DNA of 64,000 nucleotides from Nectonema munidae (Eukaryota > Nematomorpha > Nectonematoida > Nectonematidae), in the NCBI GenBank assembly GCA_030549495.1, contig JAUIRK010000992.1, forward strand, positions 300,527 through 364,526, written 5' to 3'. Under the pieces are notes generated by a model that worked only from the letters and a program-made list of their open reading frames with translations, searched no databases and had not been told where the DNA came from. The position numbers and the translations under genes were made by a program. Of this stretch, positions 61,801 to 64,000 are shown one piece after another (positions within the stretch are counted from its first letter, which is position 1; every line of letters starts with the position of its first letter).

Positions 61801-63033
61801 TCCAAATTGTTCTCTACTGAAGTCTTTTATAATTCTATTATATTCCATATGCACTAAATTTTAGAAAGTTTTAAAAATCACACTGACATCTTGGAAATTA
61901 CAGCTGCTGAGAACCTCTTAAAAATTGAAAAGATTCAGAAAGAATTGGATCAAAAAACAGTTGAATTGGAGCAAAATTCTTTCTGCAAAGATAAACTACA
62001 AAACGTCATTGAACAAGAGTTTAGTTGCGCTGTTTGTTCAGAAATACTCATCAGTCCAATTATCATAAATTGTGGACATTTCTTCTGTGATTTCTGCCTC
62101 AAAACTTGGGTTAAAGTGAAAGAACAGTGTCCAATGTGTCGCATCAAAATAACGAACAGAACGTCCTCAACCTCATTCAACAACCTTATTGAAGACCTGG
62201 GCGCATTACTCTTTTCAGAGGAGGAAGTTTCTAGAAGATTGCAAATGCAGAGCGAACGAAACACGCAAAGCAATTCCCTCTCATCTGACAGAAAAAAGAA
62301 CATAGCTCCACGTCGAAGCAACAGACTGCGACGCTTGTCGCGACGACCACCTAGCACCGTTGTGTTATCCGGAGAGAACACTAGCGTAGATGAAATTGTT
62401 TTCGTGGATAGCGACAGCCTGAACTCACCCACCTATCGCATCAACCAAAATAGAAATTCCCTTGCTTTCCACAGAAGAATGAACCAACAACGTATGCTCT
62501 CAACCTATTTTCCTCTCTCAAAGTACATTTCGTTTTATTTGTAGATATAGTGAGGCGAATGAGACAGCGCAGAGAACAATCTTGTTCAGCCTGTGGTATG
62601 TTTATTTTTTCTCTCTAAATGCCATCCATTTTTACTTGGCCTGTTTAAATTTGGGCACCTATTTATCTTTTTCTGTATTAAATATTATGTGTCTTCTGCC
62701 TTTTTGATTTAACCACTCTCTTCCAACTTAATTTTACAAAATAGTGAAAAATGAACTTTTCAATTAACTACTCGCTATATTAAAAAAAGTTGTTTAGTAA
62801 AATCTCTAATGATTAGAATAATTCCCCAAGATCATACAAAAAAATTAATCAAGAACTCAAATTGACCAGACGCAAAATATTTTGATTAAAATATCCAGAA
62901 AATTTTTTCATGTTTTTAAAATATAAAGAACCGAGATAAATAACTTGTAAAGCTTGAAAGTTCATTCTTCTTTTAAACAAGTTGGCTGTCCCATTTGTTT
63001 TTCGCTAATGCGCCAAACGCAGAATCATTTAAG
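49830..63033 (+). CDS. RNF8-like FHA-RING E3 ubiquitin ligase, 5' and 3' incomplete
   Basis: Eight exons join in phase: 49830-49932, 55309-55411, 58479-58553, 58848-58903, 61620-61683, 61865-62491, 62545-62595 and 62982-63033. RNF8 reads phosphothreonine at DNA breaks and ubiquitinates chromatin. Exons 1-2 give an FHA domain: SDLCQLIIDNEEISRYHAKI, SWTIKDLS, then TLVNRRKISS and LEDKDIIEI. Exon 3 (YKFEIDIEYG) looks like the last FHA strand. Exons 5-6 are charged coiled coil, then a C3HC4 RING, CAVC-x11-CGHFFCDFC-x10-CPMC, very like human RNF8. A basic RRSNRLRRLSRR stretch follows. The last two exons add CSACVGCPICFSLMRQTQNH, absent from human RNF8. The first FHA strands are upstream and unfound. 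Exons 3, 4, 7 and 8 rest on splice sites and phase; the donor at 55411 is weak. CHFR is the alternative, but coiled coil next to RING favours RNF8. Confidence 0.75.
51246..51318 (+). mobile_element. Internal fragment of the TTAA MITE family
   Basis: Carries AGATATCTAAAAAACGCAGA and AAGATGAAATTACTCATG, both typical of the family, but neither terminal repeat. Confidence 0.7.
51335..51411. repeat. 77-bp direct repeat, copy 1
   Basis: Identical, as far as I can read, to 52235-52311. Boundaries are sharp at both sides. It lies just after the MITE fragment at 51246-51318. Confidence 0.9.
52235..52311. repeat. 77-bp direct repeat, copy 2
   Basis: Offset from copy 1 by exactly 900 bases. Both copies lie in the long first intron of the RNF8-like gene. 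Confidence 0.9.
52623..53073. mobile_element. hAT-like MITE with perfect 8-bp target duplication
   Basis: Begins CAGTAACGTAGCCAG and ends CTGGCTATGTGGCTG, inverted. Flanks are identical tatgtata (52615-52622 and 53074-53081). 451 bp, with GGGGCCC-rich segments near both ends. The flank is itself a TATG microsatellite, so the exact duplication could be partly fortuitous. Confidence 0.8.
54310..54434 (-). mobile_element. hAT element end (minus strand)
   Basis: Read on the minus strand it starts CAGTGGTATTCAAACTGGAG and contains CCATGGGGACC, typical of hAT ends. The far end was not found. Confidence 0.5.
54769..55145 (+). mobile_element. LINE 3' end with ATT-repeat tail
   Basis: An open frame carries the conserved C-terminal block of LINE endonuclease-reverse transcriptases: EIQRLRWFGHV, GKSKGRPNMTWIEILKKD and NRDEWRCKIIKCHSGKN. 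It is followed by an ATT tandem tail (55121-55138). Strongly 5' truncated but the remaining frame is uninterrupted, so it is fairly young. Sits in an intron of the RNF8-like gene in sense. Confidence 0.8.
56159..56174. promoter_or_regulatory. Palindrome CACTACAAATGTAGTG, copy 1
   Basis: About 135 bp inside the left end of the piggyBac element. The arms CACTACA/TGTAGTG are perfect. Candidate transposase-binding site. Confidence 0.45.
56236..57889 (-). pseudogene. piggyBac transposase (DDE_Tnp_1_7 type), frameshifted
   Basis: It starts at an ATG (57887-57889), with an acidic N-terminus (residues 30-75) as in the family. The DDD transposase core follows: first Asp in LSIDESMLPYFGRHSCK with FGYKLWVLS after it, second Asp in LYFDHFFSSF, third in CMGGVDILDR with KKWYWNLMINA. 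The C-terminal Cys-rich domain reads RICVLCKKNCRIACKKCNKQ then H-x3-C-F-x3-H and stops at 56236-56238. Reading needs two single-base frame changes, one near 56900 (after LKKEGL) and one near 56540 (after MINALNI), so this copy cannot make a full transposase. Otherwise all signature residues are present, indicating recent loss. It is flanked by the element ends at 56024 and 58308. Confidence 0.92.
57935..57952. promoter_or_regulatory. Palindrome CCACTACATTTGTAGTGG, copy 2
   Basis: 46 bases upstream of the transposase ATG, so it may also lie in the promoter of the transposase gene. It is the reverse complement of copy 3. Confidence 0.45.
58276..58293. promoter_or_regulatory. Palindrome CCACTACAAATGTAGTGG, copy 3
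   Basis: About 15 bp inside the right end of the element. 8-bp perfect arms around a central AA. Confidence 0.5.
59506..59624 (-). mobile_element. TTAA MITE family, reversed copy lacking one end
   Basis: The reverse complement matches 15358-15496 almost base for base, but the last 19 or so bases (the CCCGTTTAAGACCAA end) are missing where the next copy begins. Confidence 0.8.
59625..59760 (+). mobile_element. TTAA MITE family, full-length copy abutting the previous one
   Basis: TTAA ends, CCCGTTAACGACCAG against its partner GACGTTAACGGG. The interior matches the divergent subtype at 13509 better than that at 15358. Confidence 0.85.
59761..61619. other. Intron of the RNF8-like gene, no further element fixed
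   Basis: 60525-60560 (GGGTCGCGAAAAGTTGGGGA) and 59310-59335 (GGTTTGCGAAAAGCTGGGGA) are related to each other and look like hAT-type ends. 61300-61375 holds two near-identical TAAATATGGAT segments. Confidence 0.35.
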
Positions 63034-63190
63034 GTATTTCGTACGCGTGGTATGGATCCTCAAAAGAGTAGAAATTTCCCACGCGCCTCTACTACACGCG
63101 AAGGTGAACTTAGTAAAAGGCCCATAAGTCATTGAAAGCATTTTGCTCATAAATGTATGGATCATCGAAGTTGTATGATTTTATTTAGCG

Positions 63191-63300
63191 CAGTGGTTCT
63201 CAAACTTTTTTTTTACAAAAGGCCAAATTAAGAACCAACAACGCACTACAGGGCCACAACAAAATAATAAAGGATGGATATACTCAAATAAATAGAGGAT
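63191..63300 (+). mobile_element. hAT element left end
   Basis: CAGTGGTTCTCAAACTTTTT followed by GGGCCACAA, as in common hAT non-autonomous elements. Right end not found. Confidence 0.45.
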
Positions 63301-63659
63301 GGGCAGTTGCACCCTTTAAATCTACCAATGCCAAATCACATGGTGTGTGAACAAAATTTAAGAGCATGTCATAGATATAAAACTACTCTACAACCTATGT
63401 ACCATAGAATTAATAGATCAGTAATTTTTCGAAACCTGCCACTTTTGATATGATATTGGCTAGCCTAGTGAAAGTTTTATTTTGCAAAGATGTAGTAAAT
63501 AATAAAAAAAGGTGTCTTAATTAAGGGTTTATACTGGAAAAAAATAAATGTTAAATATATCTTTAAAAAATGTTGAGAAAAAAACACATTATAATATATT
63601 ATGGAATGATATATTATATATAAAATAGGTGCAAAATTTTATATAAAGGGTTATTGAAG

Positions 63660-63684
63660 AATATATATATATATATATATATAT
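63660..63684. repeat. AT microsatellite
   Basis: About twelve AT units. Confidence 0.9.
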
Positions 63685-63695
63685 CCTAAGGGGGG

Positions 63696-64000
63696 GTTAC
63701 AAAAGTTATTACCTATACTTTGCAATTTGCACGATTTTAAATATTATATTTGTCAAATAATCAAAATAAAATTCTGTAATCAAAGAATCGAAAAATATTC
63801 TTTAAAAAATCAAAAAATATCAAACTTTCTGTTCATATTTTGCTACCTCATACGATGTTACAAAAGTTATTACCTATACTTTGCAATTTGCACGATTTTA
63901 AATATTATATTTGTCGAATAATCAAAGAATCGAAAAATGTTCAAATCAAAAAATATTTATTCTTTTTAAATATATCGTTGGCTCCCCTTACTTTTAGTTA
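63696..64000. repeat. Tandem duplication with 161-bp period, running off the window
   Basis: GTTACAAAAGTTATTACCTA and the next 50 bases repeat nearly identically at 63696 and 63857. The second unit is cut by the window edge, so more copies may follow. Confidence 0.85.

Noticed and set aside
61950-62432. 160-codon minus-strand frame over the RING exon
   Set aside because: Antisense shadow of the RNF8-like exon, which carries the real RING motif on the plus strand.
1-64000. CRISPR array, bacterial operons, tRNA or rRNA genes
   Set aside because: No spaced identical repeats of CRISPR size, no prokaryotic features, and no tRNA A/B-box pair or rRNA core sequence noticed by eye.

Overview
The window is nuclear DNA of an animal: about 70% A+T, spliced genes with GT-AG introns from about 50 bases to several kb, and dense small transposons. 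The gene set (a VIP36-type lectin, a microsomal cytochrome P450, a Fringe glycosyltransferase close to insect Fringe, and an FHA-RING ubiquitin ligase of RNF8 type) and the repeat style fit an arthropod. A copepod crustacean such as a caligid sea louse is my best guess, as inference only. Layout: 2.9-4.6 kb, the 3' five exons of an L-type lectin (LMAN2/LMAN2L type, + strand). 9.5-11.2 kb, one intact single-exon P450 gene (- strand), with a nearly identical fragment of it reversed at 1.6 kb. 11-24 kb, no host gene I can support; MITEs, simple repeats and one broken reverse-transcribing element bounded by inverted repeats. 24.2-34.0 kb (perhaps to 34.9 kb), a fringe gene of at least five exons (+ strand). 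35-46 kb, a gene-poor block with a roughly 145-bp satellite interrupted by a hAT-type MITE, orphan reading frames that share repeats, a decayed transposase-like stretch and a 5'-truncated LINE. 47-64 kb, an RNF8-like gene (+ strand) of at least eight exons whose introns hold a piggyBac element on the opposite strand, LINE tails and several MITEs. The host genes do not form an operon and show no shared pathway: two act in the secretory pathway (lectin, Fringe), one in oxidative metabolism on the ER, and one probably in nuclear DNA-damage ubiquitin signalling. The clearest mobile-DNA story is a family of about 137-bp elements with TTAA ends and CCC...GGG inverted repeats, seven copies or parts in the window, whose ends resemble those of the broken piggyBac element at 56.0-58.3 kb. 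A second story is a set of hAT-type MITEs with exact or near-exact 8-bp target duplications, one of them nested in another. All gene models were read by eye from reading frame, splice-site phase and remembered family motifs; no search was run.
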